64,000 nucleotides of DNA from Roseivirga ehrenbergii (GCF_001593005.1 NZ_LQZQ01000002.1:372001-436000), one strand, 5' to 3'. Shown: positions 8,750 through 17,063, numbered from the stretch's first letter. Notes: a model not told the origin generated them from the letters alone. Program-made: numbers and translations.

Positions 8750-10090
8750 TTGGAATCAGCAACTGACGATCCCTATCCTAGTTTGGCCCTTTTGGCCTTA
8801 GCTCAAGATGTTTCCACTCCATACCTAGTGGTTAATGGAGTGGTTTTTATTTTTTTGGTTATACTCTCGGCCCTTATTTCAGGTTCCGAAGTGGCATTTT
8901 TTTCCTTGAATGATGACCAAATTGATGAATGTAAAAATGACGACTCTCCCGCTAGCCGATTAATTATTCAATTGATGGAAAGGCCGCGCCATTTATTGGC
9001 CACTATTCTCATCATGAATAATTTGGTCAACATTGCCATTGTTACCCTTACCACTTTTGTAACCTGGGAAATTATAGGTGAGAAAACCAGTGAAGGAACC
9101 ATCGTAGTGGCTTTAACTGCAGTGGTTACTTTTGTAATTCTCTTTTTCGGAGAAGTACTTCCTAAAAACTTTGCCACCCAGAACAACCTAAGATTTTCGA
9201 GAGCAACGGCTCGAATGCTTTTTTTCTTTGAAGGCATTGTAAAGCCTGTGGCTTACGTGTTGATCAAATTCACTCAACTTATTGAAAAGCGCGTAAAGAA
9301 AAAGGGGCACAATATTACGGTAGACGAACTGAATCAGGCCCTTGAAATGACTACGGGTGATGATACAACAGATGAAGAAAAGGGAATACTAAAGGGAATT
9401 GTAAACTTTAGTACGCTTACTGTTCGGCAGGTAATGAAATCAAGAATGGACATTACCGCAGTAGATATCGAAGTTGATTTTCACGAGTTGATGGACAAAA
9501 TCAACAAGAGCGGATTTTCTAGAATTCCTGTTTATAACGAGACAATTGATAAAATTGAAGGGGTTTTGTACATCAAAGATTTGCTTTCTCATGTAGACAA
9601 GGAAGAAGATTTTAAATGGCAAGAGTTGATGCGCCCAGGCTTCTTTGTTCCTGAAAATAAAAAGGTAGATAGCCTCTTGAAAAACTTCCAAGACAAACGT
9701 GTACACATGGCCATTGTGGTGGATGAGTATGGAGGAACTTCTGGGCTGATTACCATGGAAGACATTATTGAAGAAATTGTAGGTGAAATCAATGATGAGT
9801 TTGATGATGACGATATCGCCTTCAACAAATTAGACAATAATACCTACGTTTTTGAAGGCAAAACCTCCTTAAATGATTTCTGTAAAATCATGGAAATCGA
9901 CCCGTATTACTTTGATCAGGTAAAGGGAGAAAGCGAATCGCTCGGTGGACTCTTACTCGAATTGCACAGCAAGCTGCCGAGAGCCGGAGAAAAAATTAAG
10001 TTCGATAAGTTCCTTTTCACAATAGTTGCGGTGGACGTTCGTAGGATTAAGAGGGTTAGAGTTTTGATCAACCGTAAAGTTTCAGTTTGA
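8750..10090 (+). CDS. gldE: Gliding motility-associated protein GldE (DUF21/CBS/CorC family)
   Basis: A 446-residue membrane protein. An N-terminal DUF21 domain with several transmembrane helices (about residues 25-155: VVFIFLVILSALISGSEVAFFS, IVVALTAVVTFVILFFGEVLP) is followed by two CBS domains (about 210-335) and a CorC/HlyC transporter-associated domain at the C-terminus. GldE is paired with GldD in gliding bacteria and is thought to support the Gld/T9SS machinery. Family members otherwise resemble magnesium/cobalt efflux or hemolysin-like proteins. No ATG precedes the first transmembrane helix; the TTG at 8750, 18 bases after ssb, is the best start. Its end overlaps gldD by four bases. 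Confidence 0.88.
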   Translation: MESATDDPYPSLALLALAQDVSTPYLVVNGVVFIFLVILSALISGSEVAFFSLNDDQIDECKNDDSPASRLIIQLMERPRHLLATILIMNNLVNIAIVTLTTFVTWEIIGEKTSEGTIVVALTAVVTFVILFFGEVLPKNFATQNNLRFSRATARMLFFFEGIVKPVAYVLIKFTQLIEKRVKKKGHNITVDELNQALEMTTGDDTTDEEKGILKGIVNFSTLTVRQVMKSRMDITAVDIEVDFHELMDKINKSGFSRIPVYNETIDKIEGVLYIKDLLSHVDKEEDFKWQELMRPGFFVPENKKVDSLLKNFQDKRVHMAIVVDEYGGTSGLITMEDIIEEIVGEINDEFDDDDIAFNKLDNNTYVFEGKTSLNDFCKIMEIDPYYFDQVKGESESLGGLLLELHSKLPRAGEKIKFDKFLFTIVAVDVRRIKRVRVLINRKVSV

Positions 10091-10677
10091 AAAAGTCGAT
10101 TCAGAAATTACTACTGCTTTCATTTGTGCTTATGCTTGGCTTTTCGGCTTGTGAGCAAACTTATTTGCCTAAACCAAAAGCTTACAATCGAATCGATTTA
10201 CCAGAATCAGCTTATCAGGTTTTGCCCGATACTTTCCCGTATCAGTTTTTTTATTCTCAATATGCAGAGCTATCGCGCGATACTTTTCCAAAATCGGGTA
10301 GGTATTACATCAATTTGTTTTACCCCGATTACGATGCCGTCATTCAAATCACATATAAAGATTTGAAAAACCCTGATAATAACGTGGAGGAACTGCTTAC
10401 CGAAGCCTTTGACCTTACCATGAAACATAACCCTAAAGCTTATTCAATTAGGGAAAGTATAATTGCAATGCGCAACAACCAAGTAGCAAGCATAGCCGAG
10501 TTGGCAGGAGAAGTGCCTAGCCAGTTTCAGTTTTTTACTACCGATAGCACTACACATTTTTTTAGAGGAGCATTATATTTCAACACCGCCAACAAAAACG
10601 ATTCACTTCGACCAATAATTGAATTTATTAAGAAGGATGCAATTGAAATGTTGAACACTTTAGAATGGAAATATTAA
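10087..10677 (+). CDS. gldD: Gliding motility lipoprotein GldD
   Basis: A 196-residue lipoprotein. The signal peptide (KLLLLSFVLMLGFSAC) ends in a lipobox whose cysteine is at about residue 22, followed by the typical GldD start YLPKPKAYNRIDLPESAYQ. It should sit in the periplasm-facing envelope and take part in gliding motility and type IX secretion. The start is TTG inside a TTGA overlap with the gldE stop, indicating translational coupling. Whether this organism glides cannot be seen from the window; other core gld genes are not present here. Confidence 0.9.
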   Translation: MKKSIQKLLLLSFVLMLGFSACEQTYLPKPKAYNRIDLPESAYQVLPDTFPYQFFYSQYAELSRDTFPKSGRYYINLFYPDYDAVIQITYKDLKNPDNNVEELLTEAFDLTMKHNPKAYSIRESIIAMRNNQVASIAELAGEVPSQFQFFTTDSTTHFFRGALYFNTANKNDSLRPIIEFIKKDAIEMLNTLEWKY

Positions 10678-10686
10678 ATTGTTTCC

Positions 10687-12780
10687 GTGCCGTCATTTTT
10701 CGAAACACGCATAGAATTTATTAAGGGGGTTGGCCCGCAAAAAGCAGCGCTGATAGGTGCCGAAATTGGCCTATTCACTTATGGTGATCTTATTCAACAT
10801 TATCCCTTCCGCTACGAAGACCGCACCAAGTTTTACCCTATTGAAGAAGTACATGGCGATATGCCCTTCGTTCAAATTAAAGGTAAAATCAGAAGAATTG
10901 AAACCGTGGGCGAAATGCGGAAAAAACGCCTCGTTGCACATTTTGAGGACGGAACCGGTACGCTAGAACTGGTTTGGTTTAAGGGAATTCAGTTTATCGC
11001 TAAGAAAATACAGTTGGGGGTGGAATACGTGGTGTTTGGCAAACCTGCTACTTTTGGTCGAAAAATTAGCATTGCGCACCCTGAGCTTGAAGTGCTAACC
11101 ACTCAAAACGAAAAAGCTTCATTCCTTCAGCCGGTGTATCATACTTCTGAAAAAATGAAGGCCAAATACTTGGACAGCAAAGCCATTTCTAAAATGGTAC
11201 GCCAGGTAATGGTTTTGTCTGAACCGCATATCAACGAAACTCTTCCTCAAAGTTTAGTGACCCAGTATGGAATGATTGAAAAGAAGCTCGCGCTTTGGCA
11301 CATTCATTTTCCGGGCAATGAAGAGTTATTGAAGAAAGCTCAATTCCGCTTAAAATTCGAAGAACTGTTTTTTATTCAGTTGCGCCTGCTAAAGCTAAAA
11401 CTGACCCGAACTGAAAAGTACCGAGGAGCTGTGTATAGCGACTCCAGTTTACTTACCGATTTCTACAATAACCATTTGCCCTTCGATTTAACAAATGCCC
11501 AAAAGCGGGTAATCAAAGAAATTTATTTCGACATGAAGTCGGGCAAACAGATGAACCGTTTGCTGCAAGGAGATGTAGGAAGTGGAAAAACTATTGTAGC
11601 TTTTATATGCATGCTTTTGGTGGTAGGTTCTGGTGCGCAAGCCAGTATTATGGCGCCAACTGAAATTCTAGCCGACCAACATTATCAAGGTTTGAAACCC
11701 TTTGCCGATGCTTTGGGCATTGGCATTGCAAAACTCACGGGTTCTAGCAAAAAGAGTGAGCGCAAAGTGATTCACGCAGGCTTACTCGATGGCAGCATCA
11801 GTATTTTGGTGGGTACACATGCTTTGCTCGAAGATGTGGTTCAGTTCAAGAATTTAGGCTTGGCCATTATTGATGAACAGCACCGCTTTGGTGTAGCGCA
11901 AAGGGCGAAGCTTTGGGGCAAAAACGAACGTTTCCATCCGCATGTATTGGTAATGACGGCCACTCCAATTCCGCGTACTTTGGCCATGACGCTGTATGGA
12001 GACCTAGAAGTTTCTATTATTGATGAATTGCCTGCGGGCAGAAAGCCCATTAAAACCTTACACGAGTACGATGCCAAACGCCTACAGGTGTTTGGTTTTA
12101 TGAAGGAAGAAATCAAAAAGGGCCGGCAGATTTATGTGGTTTATCCGCTTATTGAAGAATCTGCCAAGCTGGATTTGAAAGATTTGGACGATGGTTATGA
12201 ATCCATTCGCAGGGCTTTTCCCGATCAGCACATTAGTATTGTGCATGGCAAAATGAAACCGCAGGACAAAGACTTTGAAATGCAGCGTTTTATTAAGCAC
12301 GAAACCCAAATTATGGTGGCCACCACGGTAATCGAAGTAGGGGTAAATGTGCCTAACGCTTCGGTGATGGTGATTGAAAATGCCGAACGCTTTGGCTTGG
12401 CACAATTGCATCAGTTGAGGGGCCGTGTGGGCCGTGGTGCAGAGCAATCTTATTGTATTCTGATGACAGAGTACAAGCTGAGCAAAGAAGCCCGCACGCG
12501 ACTGGAAACCATGGTGCGCACCAACAATGGTTTTGAGATTGCCGATGTAGATCTTCAGCTCCGTGGCCCAGGCGATATTACCGGAACCCAACAAAGTGGC
12601 GTGCTCGATTTACTGATTGCCGATATCGCCAAAGACGGCCAAATTCTGCAGGCCGCTAGAAATGCCGCTAGCGATATTCTTGAAGCCGACCCCAAGCTAG
12701 AAAAAGAAGAAAACCGCAATATCCTACGCCACATCAAGTCGCTTAGAAAAGCCGTAGTGAATTGGGGGAGGATTTCGTAG
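10687..12780 (+). CDS. recG: ATP-dependent DNA helicase RecG
   Basis: A 697-residue RecG that remodels stalled forks and branched DNA. The N-terminal wedge/OB domain (to about residue 250) is followed by helicase motifs: Walker A GDVGSGKT (about 295), DEQH box IIDEQHRFGV (about 394), motif III TATPIPRT, motif VI QLRGRVGRG, and the C-terminal TRG region. The start is GTG at 10687, nine bases after gldD. The C-terminus reads LRKAVVNWGRIS. A diverged copy of this tail occurs about 300 bases downstream (13077-13116), suggesting that recG has served as an insertion or recombination point. Confidence 0.95.
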   Translation: MPSFFETRIEFIKGVGPQKAALIGAEIGLFTYGDLIQHYPFRYEDRTKFYPIEEVHGDMPFVQIKGKIRRIETVGEMRKKRLVAHFEDGTGTLELVWFKGIQFIAKKIQLGVEYVVFGKPATFGRKISIAHPELEVLTTQNEKASFLQPVYHTSEKMKAKYLDSKAISKMVRQVMVLSEPHINETLPQSLVTQYGMIEKKLALWHIHFPGNEELLKKAQFRLKFEELFFIQLRLLKLKLTRTEKYRGAVYSDSSLLTDFYNNHLPFDLTNAQKRVIKEIYFDMKSGKQMNRLLQGDVGSGKTIVAFICMLLVVGSGAQASIMAPTEILADQHYQGLKPFADALGIGIAKLTGSSKKSERKVIHAGLLDGSISILVGTHALLEDVVQFKNLGLAIIDEQHRFGVAQRAKLWGKNERFHPHVLVMTATPIPRTLAMTLYGDLEVSIIDELPAGRKPIKTLHEYDAKRLQVFGFMKEEIKKGRQIYVVYPLIEESAKLDLKDLDDGYESIRRAFPDQHISIVHGKMKPQDKDFEMQRFIKHETQIMVATTVIEVGVNVPNASVMVIENAERFGLAQLHQLRGRVGRGAEQSYCILMTEYKLSKEARTRLETMVRTNNGFEIADVDLQLRGPGDITGTQQSGVLDLLIADIAKDGQILQAARNAASDILEADPKLEKEENRNILRHIKSLRKAVVNWGRIS
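12741..12780 (+). repeat. recG 3' tail, copy 1 of a 40-bp direct repeat
   Basis: This is the last 40 bases of recG. It matches 13077-13116 at 34 of 40 positions, including TAGTGAATTGGGGGAGG followed by TTTCGTAG. It is the gene-borne copy. Confidence 0.8.
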
Positions 12781-13010
12781 TGTTTAGAAATCAGTTATCA
12801 GTAGATCAGGAAAGATGAAAACATCAGCTTTTCTGCCCTTGTTGATGTTCTTCACCAACAAGCTGATGAGTCTTTTATAACAAAATTACTCTTGTTTTCG
12901 ATGGCGTACAAAGGTTTATAAATAGAGCGCGCTACCCAAACGGCTATGTGCACAACAAACGGCACTTCTTTGTGCGCGTTCATGAAACATGTAAGCATAT
13001 ATTTGTTTTC

Positions 13011-13035
13011 TTGTGCATGTTAGTGTTATGCACAA
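13011..13035. repeat. Hairpin in the recG downstream region
   Basis: Perfect 8-bp arms TTGTGCAT and ATGCACAA flank GTTAGTGTT. There is no T-run on the expected side for a terminator on either strand. Confidence 0.5.
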
Positions 13036-13076
13036 AAAAACGGGTGCAACATTCTTATTGAAAGCTAAACGTTAGA

Positions 13077-13116
13077 GCTAAAAAAGACCTTAGTGAATTG
13101 GGGGAGGGTTTCGTAG
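13077..13116 (+). repeat. Diverged second copy of the recG 3' tail
   Basis: 34 of 40 bases match the recG end. Read in the recG frame it gives ELKKTLVNWGRVS then a stop, versus SLRKAVVNWGRIS in recG. Several differences are conservative or silent, as if the copy came from another strain's recG. An in-frame stop lies four codons upstream of this block, so it is not itself a gene. Confidence 0.75.
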
Positions 13117-13172
13117 AGGGTAGATTTAGTTTAGACGCAAGAATGTTGATAAATGAGTCACTCCATAGTTTC

Positions 13173-13814
13173 TCAATATAACTCTAAGTCTTTACTCACA
13201 AAAGTGACGATTCCTTCTAGGTTTTTCTTTTTTATAAGTCTATCTACTTCATTATGAAAAGCATCGACTAATTTTGCACCCATTGCTATTTTTTTCTCCT
13301 CTGAGAATTCATTCTTGGTAGAGTCTACCTTATAATCAATGTATGATTGAAGGGATAAGAGAGTTCTAGGAAAGTCGAAATATGAAAGGGTTCCTTCTTG
13401 TTTTTCAACTAAAAGGAGGTCATGAGGCCTTCCTGTTTTCTTTTTGAGCTTAATTTCCTTAAGTCGATAGCCATTTGCCTCTATTTGTAGTTTCATTCTA
13501 TCAATTTGTTGATCGCTTAACTCCTCTAGGTCGTGTGGTATATAGATGCTAAAGTTAATATTATTGCTGGCTTTCATAAGGAGTTCATTTATTGCAGGCT
13601 CTAGGAAGTTGTTCACATAACCATGAGCTAAAGATATAGCGGGTGAAAACTCAAGGGATTCTATTTTTCCTATTTGCCATCTTATGGTTACCTCTTTAAT
13701 AACTAAAAGAATTCCTATTATAGCTTCCCATTCAATTCTATTAGGATACTTTATCCAAAGGATCATTAAAGCTAGAGTTATAGCAGTCGAAACATTTGCA
13801 ATTACATTTTTCAT
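13173..13814 (-). CDS. CBASS effector: transmembrane bacterial STING (Cap12-like)
   Basis: With the ATG at 13814 the protein has 213 residues. Two N-terminal hydrophobic segments (about 3-22 and 30-43) are followed by a bacterial STING cyclic-dinucleotide domain: SPAISLAHGYVNNFLEPAINELL (about 57-79), then GRPHDLLLVEKQEG and YFDFPRTLLSLQSYIDYKVDS (from 145). D147 and T151 have the same spacing as the Asp/Thr pair that contacts c-di-GMP in characterised bacterial STING. Binding of the nucleotide should drive oligomerisation and membrane disruption. It is the last gene of the operon, seven bases after the E2-like gene. A longer in-frame start at 13877 would overlap that gene and precede the transmembrane segment oddly. 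Confidence 0.85.
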   Translation of the reverse strand: MKNVIANVSTAITLALMILWIKYPNRIEWEAIIGILLVIKEVTIRWQIGKIESLEFSPAISLAHGYVNNFLEPAINELLMKASNNINFSIYIPHDLEELSDQQIDRMKLQIEANGYRLKEIKLKKKTGRPHDLLLVEKQEGTLSYFDFPRTLLSLQSYIDYKVDSTKNEFSEEKKIAMGAKLVDAFHNEVDRLIKKKNLEGIVTFVSKDLELY

Positions 13815-13821
13815 GATTGTC

Positions 13822-14223
13822 TTAATTTGGATGAATTCCGCCACCTTGCCATTTTCCTGTAACAAGCCATATTTCATAGAAAAAGAGCCACAATGAAACC
13901 CATGGCACGATGTAGTCTACTATTAACTTTTTTGAATCAAACTCTTTTGCTTTTGGAAAGAATAGACACAGGCTTCCATCTTTATATAAGTGCTCAGCTT
14001 TTTTGCCATCCAGTTCAGTCTTTATCATGGGCTCTCTGATAAATATTTTGATCTTTTCCCGATACCAATATTTTATTTCATAAGAGTACCAGCAACTTCG
14101 AGAAGTCGGCTTTAATTTGCCCCTAACACGCAAATAGTTTTTATCTAAAAAGAGATCACATTCTTTAATCTTAGTTTTCAAAGCGGCATGCTGAAAGTGA
14201 ATGGGAATATCTTTAATCTCCAT
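13822..14223 (-). CDS. CBASS E2-like (UBC-fold) protein of short type II systems
   Basis: A 133-residue protein starting at the ATG at 14223, which overlaps the CD-NTase stop by 11 bases. Its core has the pattern of prokaryotic E2-like proteins: HLYKDGSLCLFFP with a candidate catalytic cysteine C86, then IVPWVSLWLFFYEIWLVTGKWQGGGIHP. Short type II CBASS operons encode such an E2 without an E1 or deubiquitinase; it is believed to act on the CD-NTase. No E1 or JAB gene is nearby, as expected for the short type. The family assignment rests on motif recognition and gene order, and is strong in context. Confidence 0.82.
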   Translation of the reverse strand: MEIKDIPIHFQHAALKTKIKECDLFLDKNYLRVRGKLKPTSRSCWYSYEIKYWYREKIKIFIREPMIKTELDGKKAEHLYKDGSLCLFFPKAKEFDSKKLIVDYIVPWVSLWLFFYEIWLVTGKWQGGGIHPN

Positions 14224-15343
14224 AGAATGTATTGGGCATAACTGGTAAACTCTTTTCAACTGCTCTATCAACCATTACACCGGTTGCTAGAATTCCCAAT
14301 CCGTTTCCCCTTTTTTGGTTTACCGTTTCAGCTCTTGCTTCCATAGCCTTGATATAAGGGTCATTGCCAAACATTCCCTTCATTAATATGGCTTCTTCTT
14401 CGATTCCATGTGCCTTTTTAAGGTCTTGCCACTCATTGTGGAGATTGTTAATGAAGGAAATGAAATGCTTATATAGTTCTGGTTTGTCAACCCAAATATC
14501 TGCCAGGTTCTCACTGGGGTTTACAGGGTTTGGAAGTTCAAAAGGTCTATTAGGAAATAGGGTTTCTATGTGGTTCTTGAGTTTCGAAATGATGCCTTCA
14601 AAGGTCTCGGAAATTGAAGATTGCCCTTCGTAAAATTGAGCTGCAAGTGTTGTAAGAATTATACTGGTTGGCGCATTTTCTGGGTTTTGATCGAAATAGA
14701 TATTTCTTCTCATTTTAATCAACTGTACAGCTCTTTGAAGAGGTTTCTTTTTTGCATATTCTTCAATCTCTACTTTATGAGCAGAAAAAGTCATTTCTAG
14801 TAGTGTAAGTTCTACTCGATTAGCAATATCCAAAAACCATTTCTGATAACCTTTTGGGCTTGACCTGAGCCATATTTCATTCTTTTGATCTGTTATATCT
14901 ATAAGTTCGTGATTGTAAATTATCACCATACAACCAGGTACAACATCAAGATGGAAATCGCCTTGATAATTTAGTCTTACACACCTTGACTTAGGCTCAC
15001 ATATCTTACGATAAGTTTCGTTTTCGTTAAGTCTTCGTACCACCTCATTAAAAATGGTCTTAGGATCATAATTGGATGAGAGTAATTTGATGTGGATAAC
15101 CACATCCAAATCAAATTCAGTTTTTCCATAAGGTTTCGTTGTTGTTCCTATGGATACCGATCCTTGTGGATAAATTTCAATTTCTACACCTCCGAAAAAC
15201 TCGGGGTCATCACTAAGCCATTTGCTGATGGCTTCATAGGCGGTATTCAATCGACTCCAACGTGTTTTATCCAGTTCGGCAGCTTCTGCCATTTTAGCGA
15301 GGGTGTCTTCTAACTGGGTTTTTGCATTTGATGTAATAAGCAT
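14213..15343 (-). CDS. CBASS cyclic oligonucleotide synthase (CD-NTase)
   Basis: A 376-residue nucleotidyltransferase. The polymerase-beta-like active site is clear: the helix-N motif G61-S62 in YPQGSVSIGTTTKPYGKTEFDLDVVI, metal ligands D78 and D80, and third aspartate D133 in GDFHLDVVPG. An OAS-like helical C-terminal part follows. It should make a cyclic nucleotide on phage infection. The adjacent STING effector suggests c-di-GMP and a clade E (CdnE) enzyme, which is inference. The C-terminus is NTFYGD. It is the first gene of the three-gene operon; a sigma-like gene is divergent on the other side of a 233-base gap. Confidence 0.9.
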   Translation of the reverse strand: MLITSNAKTQLEDTLAKMAEAAELDKTRWSRLNTAYEAISKWLSDDPEFFGGVEIEIYPQGSVSIGTTTKPYGKTEFDLDVVIHIKLLSSNYDPKTIFNEVVRRLNENETYRKICEPKSRCVRLNYQGDFHLDVVPGCMVIIYNHELIDITDQKNEIWLRSSPKGYQKWFLDIANRVELTLLEMTFSAHKVEIEEYAKKKPLQRAVQLIKMRRNIYFDQNPENAPTSIILTTLAAQFYEGQSSISETFEGIISKLKNHIETLFPNRPFELPNPVNPSENLADIWVDKPELYKHFISFINNLHNEWQDLKKAHGIEEEAILMKGMFGNDPYIKAMEARAETVNQKRGNGLGILATGVMVDRAVEKSLPVMPNTFYGD

Positions 15344-15576
15344 ATAGTAATTTGTTTTTCTTCCCGTAATTTTTTTTAAAAAGTCATCTCCTTTTCTTGT
15401 CTAATAGCATCTCTTTTGGTTCAATAACTTTTTATACTTTCAGGTCCTGAACCATCTCCTATTCTCTCAGTCCTGAACTTTGTTTATATATGACATAAAA
15501 ATTAATTTAAAAATCATATAATTGTGTTTAAGTAGTTGCGCTCTACTTGAATTACTGAAATAGGTTCCCAACGCTT

Positions 15577-16248
15577 TTGCGTATACCAAATGAAGAGTTG
15601 ATGACATACCATCAGAAATCTACTCAGGACTTAATTGACACCTATCAAAACGTGGATCTCCCTAATCGTGAGGAGGCATTTTCTGTACTGGTTTTGAGGT
15701 TTAGACAGGACTTACTCAACTTTTGTGAGATGAGGTGTAGAAAGTTTGGTCAATCGCATGAAGTAGCTGAGGAAATTGTTTTTAAGACTTTTGAGTCTTA
15801 CGCCAAGAAACCTGGCTTTGATTTAAAAGAAGCAAAGGGAAAGACTGATGATGATTCCTTTATTATATATTTAGCTGCAATTGCGAAAAACAACCTTACC
15901 GATTTCTATCGAATACAGAAACGTAAGGAAGAGGGTAATTGGTCAGACGGATCAGAGGTTATTATAACGGAATTACCAAAGTTGCCGACTGAGGCATCCT
16001 TGGAAAACCAAATAGTTTATAAAGTGTTATGTTCACTACCATACAGTCATAAAGTGATTTACTTAACCTATAAGTCTTATGAAAATGCAGGCTGTAATCT
16101 CCCAAGAAAGCTTTTAAAAGAGCTGCGTGAGCATTTGGGCATAGAACAAGGAACAATAAGAACTTATAAAAAGGAAACTCTCGATAAAATTAGCATTGCT
16201 CTATTAGGTCTCAGAGCTTTAGAATCTGATTTACATGAAAATGGATAA
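15577..16248 (+). CDS. Sigma-70 family (ECF-like) RNA polymerase sigma factor
   Basis: Up to 223 residues from TTG 15577; the in-frame ATG at 15601 (215 residues) may be the true start. Region 2 is seen as EEAFSVLVLRFRQDLLNFCEMRCRKFGQSHEVAEEIVFKTFESYAK followed by a DDSFIIYLAAIAKNNLTDFYRIQKR stretch. A region-4-like helix-turn-helix is near LGIEQGTIRTYKKETLDKI. It probably directs transcription of a few targets. It starts divergently from the CBASS operon and overlaps the next gene by 14 bases. No anti-sigma factor with a membrane segment is present, so its control may depend on the downstream partner. A non-sigma DNA-binding role is possible. Confidence 0.72.
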   Translation: MRIPNEELMTYHQKSTQDLIDTYQNVDLPNREEAFSVLVLRFRQDLLNFCEMRCRKFGQSHEVAEEIVFKTFESYAKKPGFDLKEAKGKTDDDSFIIYLAAIAKNNLTDFYRIQKRKEEGNWSDGSEVIITELPKLPTEASLENQIVYKVLCSLPYSHKVIYLTYKSYENAGCNLPRKLLKELREHLGIEQGTIRTYKKETLDKISIALLGLRALESDLHENG

Positions 16249-16975
16249 GATAAGTGCTTTTCTAAATAGTACCGGTTTTGGGTTTCCAGAATCTTCAGAT
16301 CAGATTGATCAGTTTAGACTGACTTTCAAGAGTTTTGAGTTTAAGGCTGATATTAATAAAATTGATCCTACTGCGATTTTATTAGCCTCTAAGAAATCAA
16401 CTAAAGAAATAACAGGGATTGATTACCATAAAAGAACTGTCCTTGCTGCAGAGATAGTTTATCAATTACACCATGAATGGTCATTGGGACATGTAAAGTT
16501 GCAAAAATTAATGTTCTTATGTCAGAATTCATTGGGTATGGCTATTCATGCGAATTTCTTAAAGCAAGCAATGGGACCATATGATCCTAGTTTGATGAGG
16601 TCAATCGATTCCCAGTTTAAGAAAAATGAATGGTTTGAGTTTAGAAGAGGCTCAAATCAAAAATATTGGCCGCTTGCAAAGTCAGGAGGTCATAAAGAAT
16701 GGTTTGAGAAATATTATAAAGATAAGCTGATTCAAATTAATGATTTGATCGGAATATTTAGGAAAACAAAGACTAGTGAAATTGAATTGATAGCAACAAT
16801 TTTTGCTTGCTGGAAAGAGATTCTCGAAGAGGGTAATGATTTTAACAGTCAACTACTTCACTCCAAATTTTATAATTGGGCTGATGAAAAGAAGAAGTTT
16901 TCGGAGTCGGAGATAAATAGAGCCATGGAGTGGATGCTTGAAAAAGGTATTTATCCAGTTCAGGCTTCTGAATAA
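16235..16975 (+). CDS. Uncharacterised protein, possible Panacea/DUF4065-like segment
   Basis: A 246-residue soluble protein. Its middle, WSLGHVKLQKLMFLCQNSLG then LKQAMGPYDPSLMRSIDSQFKKNEWFEFRRG, resembles the KLQKLLY...GP pattern of DUF4065/Panacea-type domains and of helical domains attached to some type I restriction S subunits. Panacea domains neutralise diverse toxins. That similarity is weak and is inference. The gene overlaps the sigma-like gene by 14 bases, so the two are translationally coupled and may act as a pair (for example sigma and antagonist). It ends the accessory block; core-type genes resume at 17064. Confidence 0.45.
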   Translation: MKMDKISAFLNSTGFGFPESSDQIDQFRLTFKSFEFKADINKIDPTAILLASKKSTKEITGIDYHKRTVLAAEIVYQLHHEWSLGHVKLQKLMFLCQNSLGMAIHANFLKQAMGPYDPSLMRSIDSQFKKNEWFEFRRGSNQKYWPLAKSGGHKEWFEKYYKDKLIQINDLIGIFRKTKTSEIELIATIFACWKEILEEGNDFNSQLLHSKFYNWADEKKKFSESEINRAMEWMLEKGIYPVQASE

Positions 16976-17063
16976 ATTTACTTTTCAACGCTATTACTAC
17001 TTCATAAGCTCTTTATACCACACCCCATAACCCCTAACCAATCCCTCTTAACTACACACCCGC

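Larger units (their letters stand above)
12781..13172. other. Non-coding segment between recG and the CBASS operon
   Basis: No convincing gene is seen. The segment has several inverted repeats. CATCAG/CTGATG and CTTGTTG/CAACAAG nest within about 12820-12870. A hairpin TTGTGCAT / ATGCACAA with a nine-base loop is at 13011-13035. The right end carries the second recG-like tail. The GTTAGTGTTATGCAC stretch is reminiscent of integron attC-type sites, but a proper core pair cannot be defined. Confidence 0.5.

Noticed and set aside
12082-12594. 170-residue antisense frame within recG
   Set aside because: It is the complement of strongly conserved helicase motifs (QLRGRVGRG and others); no independent start context or family.
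12781-13116. Integron attC site
   Set aside because: Some arms look attC-like, but no matched GTTRRRY / RYYYAAC core pair with the right spacing could be defined.
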